Assembly (NCBI GenBank): GCA_964480725.1
Contig: CAYZQO010000008.1
Span: 1-64,000 of the forward strand
Origin: JAFGBI01 sp964480725
GTDB lineage: Bacteria; Myxococcota_A; Polyangia; Polyangiales; Polyangiaceae
Reading direction: 5' to 3'
Length of the DNA: 64,000 nt
Positions 42,877-51,147 of the stretch are shown one piece after another. The notes beneath the pieces are model-generated. The model searched no databases. It was not told where the DNA came from and saw nothing but the letters and a program-made list of their open reading frames with translations. A program made the translations under genes and the position numbers. Each line of letters starts with the position of its first letter. The stretch's first letter is position 1.

Positions 42877-43152
42877 CCAGGTTCGCGCGAGGCGGCACGG
42901 CCAGGGGATGCCGAGGCCGGTCGCGGCAAGGCACGATAGTTCAACACACCTGGATCGGACAACGCGGGGGCCGTGTCCCTTGGGCCGCCCGCGCCCGGAC
43001 CCCGCCCGGCGCCGCGGCGCCAGGGAGAATTGCCAACGAAGACGGGCAGTCCGGTGACCTCGCGGCCCACCTCTCTCGGAGCCGACCGGGCCCCGGACCG
43101 GGCCGCTCGCCGGTCGCCCTCGCGCCGCCGCCCGGTCGTCCCTCGGGGCCGA

Positions 43153-45009
43153 TCACTCCTCGGGCTTGGACTGCCCGAGCTTCTTGGCGAGCAGATCCCC
43201 GAGGGTGCCGAAGCTCGACTCCGCCTTGAGCTTCTTGCGGTATTCGGCGTGGGCGCGGCGCTCTTCGTCTTCCTTGAGGCCACGGACGCTCAGCTTGGGC
43301 TCCCCGCGGCGGGGATCCACGTCGAGCACCTTCACCTCGAGCACCGTCCCCTGCTTGAAGTGCTTGCGCAGATCGGTGCCGCGGGGAGTCCCGGTCTGTC
43401 CCGCGGGCAGGAAGCCGCGGGCGCCGCGGCCGGTCATGCCGAGGACGCGGCAGATCACGCCCGAGCTCTCCACCTTGACCACCTCGACGCGGATGTTGCT
43501 CCCGCGGGTCACCCGCTGCTGTGGCTCGTCGGCGCGCTCGGGCGGTGGCGCGAGGTGGAGCGACATCTTCTTGGCCTGCTGATCGAAGTGGCGGATGACC
43601 ACCTCGATGTCTTGGCCCACCTTGAGCACCTCGCTCGGGTGGTCGATGTGGTCGAACGAGAGATCCGCGACGTGCAGGAGCCCCTCGAGCCCCTCCTCGA
43701 TCTCGACGAAGGCGCCGAACCCCTCGACGCGCGTCACCTTCCCCGTGATGCGCTGGCCCGAGGGGTACTTCTGGCGCGCCTCGGCCCAGGGGTCTTCGAC
43801 CAGCGCCTTGCGGCTGAGCCAGATCTTCCCCTTCTCGTCGATCTTGGTGATCTTGACCTCGATCTCGGCGCCCGGCTTGAACAGCTCCAGGAGGTCGGGC
43901 CGCGGATCGTGGCTGGCCTCGGACACGTGCACGAGCCCCTCGAGGTGCTCGGCCTCCGGCAGCGCGACGAAGGCGCCCCACTCCACCACGGTGCGGACGA
44001 TGCCCTTCATCACCTGGCCCTCGGTGAGCTGGGTGATCGCGATCTTGCGCCGCTCGTGGGCCTCGGCCTCCAGCATGGGGCGCCGCGTCACCACGACGTC
44101 GCGCCCCTGGCTCTTGTACTGCAGCACCTTGAAGTCGAGCCGCTGCCCGACCAGGCCCTGGAGGTTGGCCTGCGCGGGGTGCAGATCCATGCCGGAGGCG
44201 GGCGCGAACGCCCGCACGCCGCCGATATCCACCTCGACGCCACCCTTGACGGCGCCGATCACCAGCCCCTTGACGAAGGCCCCGTCCTTCTCGGCCTGCT
44301 CGAGCAGGGGTTTGGTTTCTTCCTCGCGCAGGGGCTTGCGCGTCAGCACCACCAGCCCGGCGCGGGCGCCGTCGTTGTGCACGCGCGCGACGAAGCGGTC
44401 GCCGACGCTCGGCACCAGATCGTCGGGGTCCATCTCGGAGCGGTCGAAGATCGCGAGGGCCTTGCCCACCAGATCGACCATCACCGCCTCGTCGAGCACG
44501 GCGGTGACCTTGCCGAAGACCTCCTCGCCCACGTGGAACGGCGCCCGATCGGTGGAGGGGCGCCGGGTGGAGCGCGGCGCCGGGTGCGCCCCCTCCGCCC
44601 CGTCCGGCGGGAGCGTCTTCTTCTTGCGGCGCTTGCGCTGGCGCTTCGGGCGTCCCTCGGCGCCGGCGCCAGGCCCCCCGCCGGCCGCCTCGTCGCCGGC
44701 CGCCTCGTCGCCGGCCGCCTCGTCGCCGGCCGTCTCGTCGCCGCCAGCTTCGTCGCCGGCTGCCTCGTCGCCGGCCGCGCTGTCGCCGCCGGTGTCGGCA
44801 TCGGGCGTCGCGCCGCTCGCGGCGTCGCTCCCGTCCTCCACGGCCGCTTCGCCACCGTCTGGTGTCAACGGAGGTGGCGTCGCGTCGGGCGGCGTCGCGG
44901 CTGCGGCGGGGGATTCGGGGCTCGGGGTGACGTCGCTCCCCGTTGCGACGGCGCGAGGGAACTCGGCGTCGGCGGGCGGCGGATTGGGGGTGGGGTTCTC
45001 GGAGGACAT
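43153..45009 (-). CDS. S1 RNA-binding domain protein (ribosomal protein S1-like)
   Basis: The protein has 618 residues. The first 130 are acidic and repetitive (AAGDE units) and end in a basic patch RPKRQRKRRKKK. Five S1-type OB domains follow: GEEVFGKVTAVLDEAVMVDL, FVKGLVIGAVKGGVEVDI, MKGIVRTVVEWGAFVAL, ITGKVTRVEGFGAFVEI and a divergent fifth (NIRVEVVKVESSGVICRVL to PKLSVRGLKEDEE). Domains 3 and 4 are closest to canonical S1. It could be bS1 itself or a second S1 protein with an extended N-terminus. It is cytoplasmic and binds RNA. Confidence 0.88.
   Translation of the reverse strand: MSSENPTPNPPPADAEFPRAVATGSDVTPSPESPAAAATPPDATPPPLTPDGGEAAVEDGSDAASGATPDADTGGDSAAGDEAAGDEAGGDETAGDEAAGDEAAGDEAAGGGPGAGAEGRPKRQRKRRKKKTLPPDGAEGAHPAPRSTRRPSTDRAPFHVGEEVFGKVTAVLDEAVMVDLVGKALAIFDRSEMDPDDLVPSVGDRFVARVHNDGARAGLVVLTRKPLREEETKPLLEQAEKDGAFVKGLVIGAVKGGVEVDIGGVRAFAPASGMDLHPAQANLQGLVGQRLDFKVLQYKSQGRDVVVTRRPMLEAEAHERRKIAITQLTEGQVMKGIVRTVVEWGAFVALPEAEHLEGLVHVSEASHDPRPDLLELFKPGAEIEVKITKIDEKGKIWLSRKALVEDPWAEARQKYPSGQRITGKVTRVEGFGAFVEIEEGLEGLLHVADLSFDHIDHPSEVLKVGQDIEVVIRHFDQQAKKMSLHLAPPPERADEPQQRVTRGSNIRVEVVKVESSGVICRVLGMTGRGARGFLPAGQTGTPRGTDLRKHFKQGTVLEVKVLDVDPRRGEPKLSVRGLKEDEERRAHAEYRKKLKAESSFGTLGDLLAKKLGQSKPEE
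44684..44775 (-). repeat. 15-bp coding repeat (AAGDE) in the S1 protein
   Basis: About six copies of a 15-bp unit (forward strand GTCGCCGGCCGCCTC with small variants) encode tandem AAGDE. It is a likely site of copy-number change. Confidence 0.85.
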
Positions 45010-45174
45010 GGCTGCCTATGGCGCGGACCCCGCCTATATCGCGCCTCGCGGCGCCTGCCAATCGACCCTTTCCCCGGGGTGCCGTGGCTCCGACCCCCTC
45101 CGCGCGTGACGACGCACGGCGTCGTCCTGCCGCCGGTCCTCGGCCGCGGGTTCACGCGCGGGCGCGGGCCGCGC

Positions 45175-46056
45175 TCAGCGGGTGACGGGCAGGTGTCGCT
45201 GCGCGCCGCCCGCGCGCTCGGCGGCGAGGCCCGTCGCCGTCGCGTTCACCTCGGCGACGCGAGCCAGCAGCGCGCGGGTCACCGCGGCGAGCGCCTGGGC
45301 GCTCGCGGCCTCGGGCTTCGCGTCCACCACCGGGTGCCCGGCGTCGCCGCACTCGCGCAGCGCGATGTCGAGCGGCACCTGGCCGAGCAGGGGCGCGCCG
45401 GCAAGGGCCGCGACCTTGGCGCCGCCGCCGCGGCCGAACAGCTCGTGGCGGGTGCCGTGCTCGCACACGAACCAGCTCTGGTTCTCGACGACGCCGAGGA
45501 GCGGGATGTGGACCTTCTTGCACATCGTCACCGCCTTGTAGACGTCCTGGATCGCGACCTCCTGCGGGGTGGTGACGATGACCGCCCCCGTGCTCGCCAG
45601 GTTCTGGGCCAGCGTCAGCACCACGTCGCCGGTCCCCGGCGGCAGATCGAGCAAGAGCAGGTCGAGCTCCCCCCAGGCGACGTCCTTGAGGAACTGGAGC
45701 AGCGCGCTGTGGAGCATCGGTCCCCGCCACGCCACGGCGGTGGTCGCGTCCTCGAGGAGGAACCCGATGCTCATCAGCTTGACCCCGTGGCGCTCCAGCG
45801 TCTCGATGCGCCCGTCCTCGCCGCCCGGGTGCTCCATGATTCCGAACATCGTCGGCACGCTGGGGCCGTAGATGTCCGCGTCGAGCAGGCCGACGCGGGC
45901 GCCCATCCGCGCGAGCTCGACCGCGAGGTTGGCGGCGACCGTGCTCTTGCCGACGCCGCCCTTGCCGCTCATCACCAAGACGACGTTCTTCACCCCCGGC
46001 ACGGGGTCGTCCTGAGCGATGGCGCGAGCGGGGAGCGACAGGGCAGGGGTCGACAT
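45175..46056 (-). CDS. apbC: Mrp/ApbC-type P-loop ATPase (Fe-S cluster carrier)
   Basis: The protein has 293 residues. The deviant Walker A is SGKGGVGKST (about 30-39), followed by GLLDADIYGPSVPTMFG and LLDLPPGTGDVVLTLAQ. These are diagnostic of Mrp/NBP35 proteins that carry Fe-S clusters. The usual Cys pair near ENMSxFxCPxCG is changed: ENQSWFVCEHGTRHELFG keeps only the first Cys. It lacks the N-terminal MIP18 (DUF59) domain of longer Mrp forms. Upstream is the terminator of the Cys-rich lipoprotein gene. The S1 gene starts 165 bp further downstream on the same strand. Confidence 0.92.
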   Translation of the reverse strand: MSTPALSLPARAIAQDDPVPGVKNVVLVMSGKGGVGKSTVAANLAVELARMGARVGLLDADIYGPSVPTMFGIMEHPGGEDGRIETLERHGVKLMSIGFLLEDATTAVAWRGPMLHSALLQFLKDVAWGELDLLLLDLPPGTGDVVLTLAQNLASTGAVIVTTPQEVAIQDVYKAVTMCKKVHIPLLGVVENQSWFVCEHGTRHELFGRGGGAKVAALAGAPLLGQVPLDIALRECGDAGHPVVDAKPEAASAQALAAVTRALLARVAEVNATATGLAAERAGGAQRHLPVTR

Positions 46057-46156
46057 GGGGGCGTGAAGTAGAGCCCGGGTGGCGCCTTGTCAACGCGGGG
46101 CCTCGCGCTGCGGCGCGCCCCCGGCGCGGCCGGCGCCGGGGGCGCCACAAAAGCGC

Positions 46157-46185
46157 GACGGCGCGCCCGAGGGGGGCGCGCCGTC
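46157..46185 (-). terminator. rho-independent terminator of the CX3C lipoprotein gene
   Basis: A perfect 12-bp stem (GACGGCGCGCCC with GGGCGCGCCGTC) and a 5-base loop lie 25 bp after the stop at 46211. On the minus strand a GCGCTTTTG run follows at once. It is the clearest terminator in the window. Confidence 0.75.
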
Positions 46186-46210
46186 ATCGCGGTCTTCGCT
46201 CGTTCCGCGA

Positions 46211-47410
46211 TCAGCCGGAGGAGGCCTCGCCGCTCACCGACGCGCTCGCCTCGACGGAGACGCTCACGGAGGCGCTCGCCTCGGCCGACGCCTGGAGCTG
46301 CGCTGCGAAGTCCGCGCCGTACGAGGCGACGCACTTGACGCTCCCCGCAACCTCGGCAGCCACGCCACTGGCCCGCGCGACCACGTCGCCGGCCGCCTCG
46401 GCGACCAGCTTCGCCTGGGAGGCGACCTTGACCACTGCCCCGAAGTTGGCCTCGAGGGTGGCCGTCAGCTCGGCGTTGCCCTGGGCGACCACGGTGACCT
46501 GCGGCTTGGTGCAGGTGGCATTGAACTGTGCCTGGCCCTTGCAGCCCGCCTGGCAGTCGGCATCCACCTCGCAGGACGGCGCCTCGAGTTCGGCCTCGCA
46601 CTTGGGCGCCGTCATCTCCACCGAGCACTCGCCCTTGCAGGTCAGGCTGGCGTCGCACTCGACGGTGGCGTCCGCCTCCAGCGCACAGGAGCCGGTGCAG
46701 GTGCCGGTGCACTTGGCGCTGCACTGGCCCGTGCAGGTGCCCTCGCAGGTGCCCTCGCACTCGCCGTCGGCGTTCTCGGCCGAGCAGGTGCCCTCGCAGG
46801 CGCCCTTGCAGGTGCCCTCGCAGGTGCCCTCGCAGGTGGCGCCGCAGGTGCCCTCGCAGGCAGCCGCCACGGACGCGGAGCCCTCGCAGGTGGCCTCGCC
46901 CGTGCACTCGCCGGAGCAGGTCCCGCTGAGCTCGCCGGGAGTGCAGCGCGCCTCGACGGTGCCCGGATCGCACTCGGCGTCCACGCTGCAGCTCGCCTCG
47001 CAGTCGAGCTGCGCGGAGGCCTCGATCTCGCACTTGGGCGCGACGTAGGCGATCTGGATGCTGCCCGTCACGCTGGCCTTGGCCTCGCCGATGGCGGTGG
47101 CGGCGAGATTGCAGGCCGCGCGCAGGTCATCGTCGCTCACGTCCGCGTCGGCCGGGTCCGGGGCGCCCTCGGCGCCGAGGTCGGTGGCCATGTTCGCGCA
47201 CGCGACATAGAGCTCGGCCTTCATCGCGGCCGAGGCATCGACGAGCGCGTCGACCGAGGCCTGGAAGGCGTCGGCCTTGGCCTTGATGTCCGCCTGGCAT
47301 CCGCCGGTCAGGCCGCCGCCGTCGTCGCTGCAGCCGCCGACCATCGGAGCGGTGAGCGCCGCCGCGATCACCGGTCCTGCGAAGAGCTTGAATCCACGGA
47401 ATTTCGTCAT
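46211..47410 (-). CDS. Cys-rich lipoprotein with CX3C repeats
   Basis: The ATG at 47410 has a good AAAGGAG site 8 nt upstream and gives 399 residues; a TTG 21 nt earlier is less likely. The lipobox is MVGGC (Cys27). A helical, Ala-rich N-terminal part (about 35-125) precedes a central zone (about 130-310) with about 35 Cys in the whole protein. There the spacing is often exactly three residues: CEGTC, CGATC, CEGTC, CKGAC, CTGQC, CTGTC. The C-terminal 80 residues are Ala/Ser/Val-rich and nearly Cys-free. The zone could be a disulfide ladder or metal-binding surface rod. I know of no named family. Confidence 0.75.
   Translation of the reverse strand: MTKFRGFKLFAGPVIAAALTAPMVGGCSDDGGGLTGGCQADIKAKADAFQASVDALVDASAAMKAELYVACANMATDLGAEGAPDPADADVSDDDLRAACNLAATAIGEAKASVTGSIQIAYVAPKCEIEASAQLDCEASCSVDAECDPGTVEARCTPGELSGTCSGECTGEATCEGSASVAAACEGTCGATCEGTCEGTCKGACEGTCSAENADGECEGTCEGTCTGQCSAKCTGTCTGSCALEADATVECDASLTCKGECSVEMTAPKCEAELEAPSCEVDADCQAGCKGQAQFNATCTKPQVTVVAQGNAELTATLEANFGAVVKVASQAKLVAEAAGDVVARASGVAAEVAGSVKCVASYGADFAAQLQASAEASASVSVSVEASASVSGEASSG
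46720..46880 (-). repeat. 12-bp coding repeat (CEGT) in the Cys-rich lipoprotein
   Basis: Near-identical 12-bp units (forward GTGCCCTCGCAG and variants) encode Cys-Glu-Gly-Thr steps. They are interrupted once by a less regular segment. Confidence 0.75.
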
Positions 47411-47663
47411 GTAAGTGCTCCTTTTCCCCAACGTTCCAGTTCGTCCGTGCCAGGCTCGGACGGGTGTTCGACGAGGCCCAGGCCCCCTCGATGCAATCGG
47501 GGAGGCTGGCTCGCCGCGAAGCCTATTCGCCTTCGGGGGCCCTGGCCAGACTTTGCGTCCCGTCTCGGCCCGGGAACGGGACGGCCCTCGGGCCGAAGCT
47601 CGCTCCTGGCGTCCCGGGGCGGTCGCTCGGCGCCGCGCGACCGGGCGTCGCCCAGGACAGGGC

Positions 47664-48563
47664 TCAGCAGTCGCCCTCGGTGAGCACGCCCGTTCCGGCA
47701 GCGTTGGCCGAGCACGCGTTGGAGTACGTCACGCCGTCACAGCCGCAGACCGGGGCGTACTCGTCCTCACAGGCCTCCGGACGCGGCTGGCAGGTGGCGG
47801 ACGCGTCGGCGGCGCCGCAGTGCTCGCCGGGCAAGTACGCGCAGTACTCGTCGGCGGTGCAGGTGTCGCCGACCCAGCCGCCGCAGACCACCGCCGCGAC
47901 GACGCCGCCGCACTCGCCGGGCGCCAGCACGCTCACGCCCGCCGCCGCGGCGGCACATGCGTTGCCGTAGGTGCGCTCGTCGCAGCCGCAGACCGGCTGA
48001 TAGATCTCCGCACAGGCGTCCGGCGCCGAGGTGCAGGCGCCCTCGCCCCCGCAGCTTCCCAGCGGGGTGTCGCAGAACTCGCCGCTGACGCAGTCGGCGT
48101 CGGAGGCGCAGGCCAGCGGCGGACAGGCGATGAGGGTGGAGACGACGCGTCCGTCCTCACACCCGCACTGGTTGCAGTCGCAGGCACAGGTGGCGCCGTC
48201 CGGATAGGTCCGATCGCCGACCTGGCACGCCGCGCCGACCCCCGAGCCACCTTCCCCGGCGGTGTCGGCGCCGCCAGTGCCGGCACCGCCCGCGGCGAAC
48301 CCGCCCTCGCCGCCACTGTCCGAGCCGCCCGTGCCGACGCCACCTTCCCCGCCGTCTCCGTCCGGATCGCAGGCGACGTCGGTGGACGCGAGCACGCCGT
48401 CCTCGCACCAGCATTCGTTGCAGTCGCAGGTCCAGTGCTCTCCGTTCGCGTGGGTTTCCCCGGCGAAGGTGCAGGAGCCCCCGATGGGGGCGCCGTCGTC
48501 CTCGGTGCAGGCGCCGAGGACGAGGGAAGCGAGGCCGAGGCAGAGGAGGGAGAGCGTCTTCAT
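47664..48563 (-). CDS. lipoprotein with two Kazal-type domains
   Basis: The ATG at 48563 gives 299 residues. The lipobox is VLGAC (Cys19). Two short Cys-rich units (WTCDCNECWCEDG and CACDCNQCGCEDG) flank a Gly/Ser/Asp linker (GGEGGVGTGGSDSGG). Two Kazal-like domains follow: CAEIYQPVCGCDERTYGNAC and CEDEYAPVCGCDGVTYSNAC, each with the Asn/Tyr pattern of the family. Kazal domains in eukaryotes inhibit serine proteases; in myxobacteria they are common in surface proteins and inhibition is unproven. It lies among other secreted proteins at 46-53 kb. Confidence 0.9.
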   Translation of the reverse strand: MKTLSLLCLGLASLVLGACTEDDGAPIGGSCTFAGETHANGEHWTCDCNECWCEDGVLASTDVACDPDGDGGEGGVGTGGSDSGGEGGFAAGGAGTGGADTAGEGGSGVGAACQVGDRTYPDGATCACDCNQCGCEDGRVVSTLIACPPLACASDADCVSGEFCDTPLGSCGGEGACTSAPDACAEIYQPVCGCDERTYGNACAAAAAGVSVLAPGECGGVVAAVVCGGWVGDTCTADEYCAYLPGEHCGAADASATCQPRPEACEDEYAPVCGCDGVTYSNACSANAAGTGVLTEGDC

Positions 48564-48730
48564 GGTCGCACCGGGTAGGGAGGGTTGGGGGCGGGGAGGC
48601 TTCCGCTCCGCCTCGCCGATCCTGTCACCGCGCGGCCGCCCGCGCGAATCGCCGGGGCGCCGCACCCGCTGACCCACCGGTCGCGGGGACTGCCGCCGCG
48701 CTGGCCCGCGTCTCCCCTGCGTCGGCCGAC

Positions 48731-48990
48731 TCAGCCGCCGAGGAGGGTGAACACCTCGGTGTTATCGATGACCGCCGCGGGGAGCGGGGCGCCAAAGACG
48801 AAGATCGGGACGTTGGCGCTGGTGTGGCCCGTGCTCGACCAGGTCGCCGCCGGGAGCTCCCCCGCCGCGGGGGTCGGCTCGTTCACGGTGAGCCCGACGC
48901 GTCGAACTCGGCCACGGTCGCGACGAGGGCGGCCATGTCGTGGGTGTGCCCCGCCTCGTCGATCCCCTCGTGATCGGCCAGGTCGTCTGC
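48731..48990 (-). pseudogene. alkaline phosphatase remnant (C-terminal part, frameshifted)
   Basis: Two reading frames on the minus strand match the end of alkaline phosphatases. The upstream frame reads ADHEGIDEAGHTHDMAALVATVAEFDA and then stops (TGA near 48893). The downstream frame, 54 residues to TGA at 48731, reads WSSTGHTSANVPIFVFGAPL and ends IDNTEVFTLLGG. They carry the E-G-I-D-x-A-G-H metal motif and the late T-G-H-T motif. The region between them (the TADHE part) and the whole N-terminus are missing. This is a decayed gene with an internal deletion or frameshift; sequencing error alone would not explain the lost segments. Confidence 0.7.
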
Positions 48991-49056
48991 GGGCGCCACG
49001 GGATTTCCCGGGACGCTCCCCGCGCAGTCCCCGCGAGGACTCTCTTGGCCGCCCGC

Positions 49057-49908
49057 CTAGCCGCTTTGCCAGATCAGCGTCAACGTCGAGTCGCCATCAC
49101 CACCGAGTTCGATGAGCGTCGCGCAGTCCTCGCTCGTCGCAGAAACCGGCACCTGGTCCCAAGACTCCGTGAAGGTGCCCGAGCCGCTGGCGCCGGCGCA
49201 GGGAGTCTCCCAGTTGAAGGGGATCGGGTAGGTTCCGGTCGCGCCGGTCTGCAGGACGGCGGGTCGTGTATCCCACCACGACTCGAATACGGAGATCTTC
49301 ACGCAAGCGTTCGAAGGGACCGCCTTGCCCGTGTTGTAGGGCCCCAGATCCGTCGCCGTCGCCTCGTCGCAGTCGACCGACCCGCCGCCGCCGGATCCAT
49401 CCCCACCGGTTTCGGCGCCGCCCGTCTCGACGCCGCCCGTCTCGACGCCGCCCGTCTCGACGCCGCCCGTCTCGAGGCCGCCCGTCTCGGCGCCGCCGGT
49501 TTCGGCGCCGCCGGTTTCGGCGCCGCCGGTTTCGGCGCCGCCCGTCTCGGCGCCGCCTGTCTCGGTGCCACCCGTCGTCGTGCCCCCGATGCCTCCGGTG
49601 CTGGCGCCCCCGGTCGCGGTCCCGCTGGTCCCCCCCGTCCGCGCCCCGCCGGTCGTGACCCCTCCGGTGCTGACGCCGCCCGTGGCGACGCCGCCCGTCG
49701 CGGTGCCGCCCGTGGAGCTACCGCCCGTCGCGGTGCCGCCGGTGGCGACGCCGCCCGTCGCGAGGCCGCCGGTCGCGACGCCGCCCGTCGCCGCTCCGGC
49801 GGCGCCTCCCGCCGAGCTCCCGGTCTTCACCACGTCGGCGTCGAGCTCCGACTCCGCGCACCCGGTGACGAGCACCCCTAGGATCAGGAAAGGGAGTACG
49901 GCTCTCAT
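49057..49908 (-). CDS. lipoprotein with long Thr-Gly-Gly repeat linker
   Basis: The ATG at 49908 has a GGGAG site upstream and gives 283 residues. The lipobox is VTGC (Cys17). From about 33 to 170 it is a linker of xTGG units (VATGG, then ETGGA/ETGGV). The C-terminal 110 residues form a compact domain with Cys pairs: VDCDEATATDLGPYN, NACVKISVFESWW, ETPCAGASGSG and SEDCATLIEL. The domain looks like a small beta-sandwich or cellulose-binding-type module, but I do not recognise a family. It is a probable cell-surface protein on a flexible stalk. Confidence 0.72.
   Translation of the reverse strand: MRAVLPFLILGVLVTGCAESELDADVVKTGSSAGGAAGAATGGVATGGLATGGVATGGTATGGSSTGGTATGGVATGGVSTGGVTTGGARTGGTSGTATGGASTGGIGGTTTGGTETGGAETGGAETGGAETGGAETGGAETGGLETGGVETGGVETGGVETGGAETGGDGSGGGGSVDCDEATATDLGPYNTGKAVPSNACVKISVFESWWDTRPAVLQTGATGTYPIPFNWETPCAGASGSGTFTESWDQVPVSATSEDCATLIELGGDGDSTLTLIWQSG
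49417..49566 (-). repeat. 15-bp tandem repeat, 10 units (ETGGx)
   Basis: Ten contiguous 15-bp units (forward GCCGCCCGTCTCGAC and variants) encode ETGGV or ETGGA. Runs of identical neighbours suggest recent slippage. Confidence 0.9.
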
Positions 49909-50134
49909 TTGGTTCTCCCGGCACGCGCGGGATCGAGCACCCACAGTTTCCAGAATGCGTCGGCCGGCGATCGCCGGCAAGCAACCGGGGCGCTCTCCGG
50001 TGACGATGGTGGGAGCTTGGCGCAGGTGTGCCGAGCTTGTCCTTCCTCGAGCACGGGCGGCGTCCGTGCTCGGTCCAGTGAACCGCCGAGCCGTGATCGC
50101 TCGCCCCCGTCGGCGATCGCGCACCGCGTCGAGC

Positions 50135-50140
50135 TATACT
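50135..50140 (+). promoter_or_regulatory. candidate -10 box TATACT for the FGE-fold gene
   Basis: TATACT lies 56 nt before the TTG start at 50197. The same word occurs at 33342-33347 before the HEAT gene. Confidence 0.35.
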
Positions 50141-50196
50141 TGCCAGGTTCGCGCGACCGGTTTCCCCGTGGTACCGAGTCCGGCACCTGTCTGGAG

Positions 50197-51075
50197 TTGA
50201 CCTCGTCACCCCGCCGCCCCCGCTGCTTGCCCCTCGGAGCTCACGCCGGGATCTGCGTGCTGCTGATGGTGATCGGCGCGGGCTGTCGGGCGGAGGCCGC
50301 GGCGACGGGGGCAGCGTCGGCGCGGCCTCCCGGCCCCGCGGCGACAGTGAGCGCCCCGGCGCCGTCCCTGCGCTGTCCGGCAGAGATGGCCCCGGTCGGC
50401 GCGGTCTGCGTCGATCGCTGGGAGGCGCACCTGGTCGAGGTGGCGTCGGGTCGCGCGCGATCCCCGTACGAGCCGGTCGCGCCCGGCGTCCGCTACGCCG
50501 CGCGCTCGGCGGCGGGGACGGTCCCCCAGGGCTACATCAGCCGCGACGAGGCCGCCGCCGCCTGCGCGGCCGCGGGCAAGCGGCTCTGTCGCGCGCGCGA
50601 GTGGCATGCGGCTTGCCAGGGCAGCCGGCGCACGCGCTACCCGTACGGGCCTGACTTCGTCCCCGGGCGCTGCAACGTCGGCAAGCCGCACCTCTTGACC
50701 AAGGTCTTCGGCGCGGGCGTGACCCTCACCTTCGAGGCCCACTACAACAACCCTCGCCTCAACCGGGAGCCGGGCTTCCTGGCGCCGACGGGCGAGTACC
50801 CGGGCTGCGTGAACGACCGCGGCCTACACGACATGGTCGGGAACCTCCACGAGTGGGTCGCCGACCCCGTCACCTCCCGCCTGCGGCGCGAGGTCCCGCT
50901 CGAGTACGGCGATCACGAGCTCGGGCCACGTGGCAACGGCGTCTTCATGGGCGGCTACTTCAGCTCGCAGCACGAGCACGGCCACGGGTGCAGCCATGTC
51001 ACCACCGCGCACCGGCCCGACTACCACGACTACTCGACGGGGTTCCGCTGCTGCCGGGACCTGGCTTCGCCGTGA
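50197..51075 (+). CDS. FGE/SUMF1-fold lipoprotein
   Basis: The TTG at 50197 gives 292 residues with a proper signal (SPRRPR, then hydrophobic, then lipobox IGAGC, Cys30); longer frames start in non-protein-like sequence. The domain matches formylglycine-generating enzyme fold proteins: MAPVGAVCVDRWEAHLVE, RDEAAAACAAAGKRLCRAREWHAAC, the GNLHEWVAD motif and GFRCCRD at the end. True FGEs oxidise a Cys of sulfatases; many family members, including ergothioneine and myxobacterial surface proteins, have other roles. No sulfatase gene lies nearby and the catalytic Cys pair is not certain. Confidence 0.85.
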   Translation: MTSSPRRPRCLPLGAHAGICVLLMVIGAGCRAEAAATGAASARPPGPAATVSAPAPSLRCPAEMAPVGAVCVDRWEAHLVEVASGRARSPYEPVAPGVRYAARSAAGTVPQGYISRDEAAAACAAAGKRLCRAREWHAACQGSRRTRYPYGPDFVPGRCNVGKPHLLTKVFGAGVTLTFEAHYNNPRLNREPGFLAPTGEYPGCVNDRGLHDMVGNLHEWVADPVTSRLRREVPLEYGDHELGPRGNGVFMGGYFSSQHEHGHGCSHVTTAHRPDYHDYSTGFRCCRDLASP

Positions 51076-51147
51076 CGTCGCGCCCGTGCCGCGCCGTGAC
51101 GGTCGCGGGCCCCCCCAACGTGCAGGGGATCGCCCCGGGGGCGGCGC

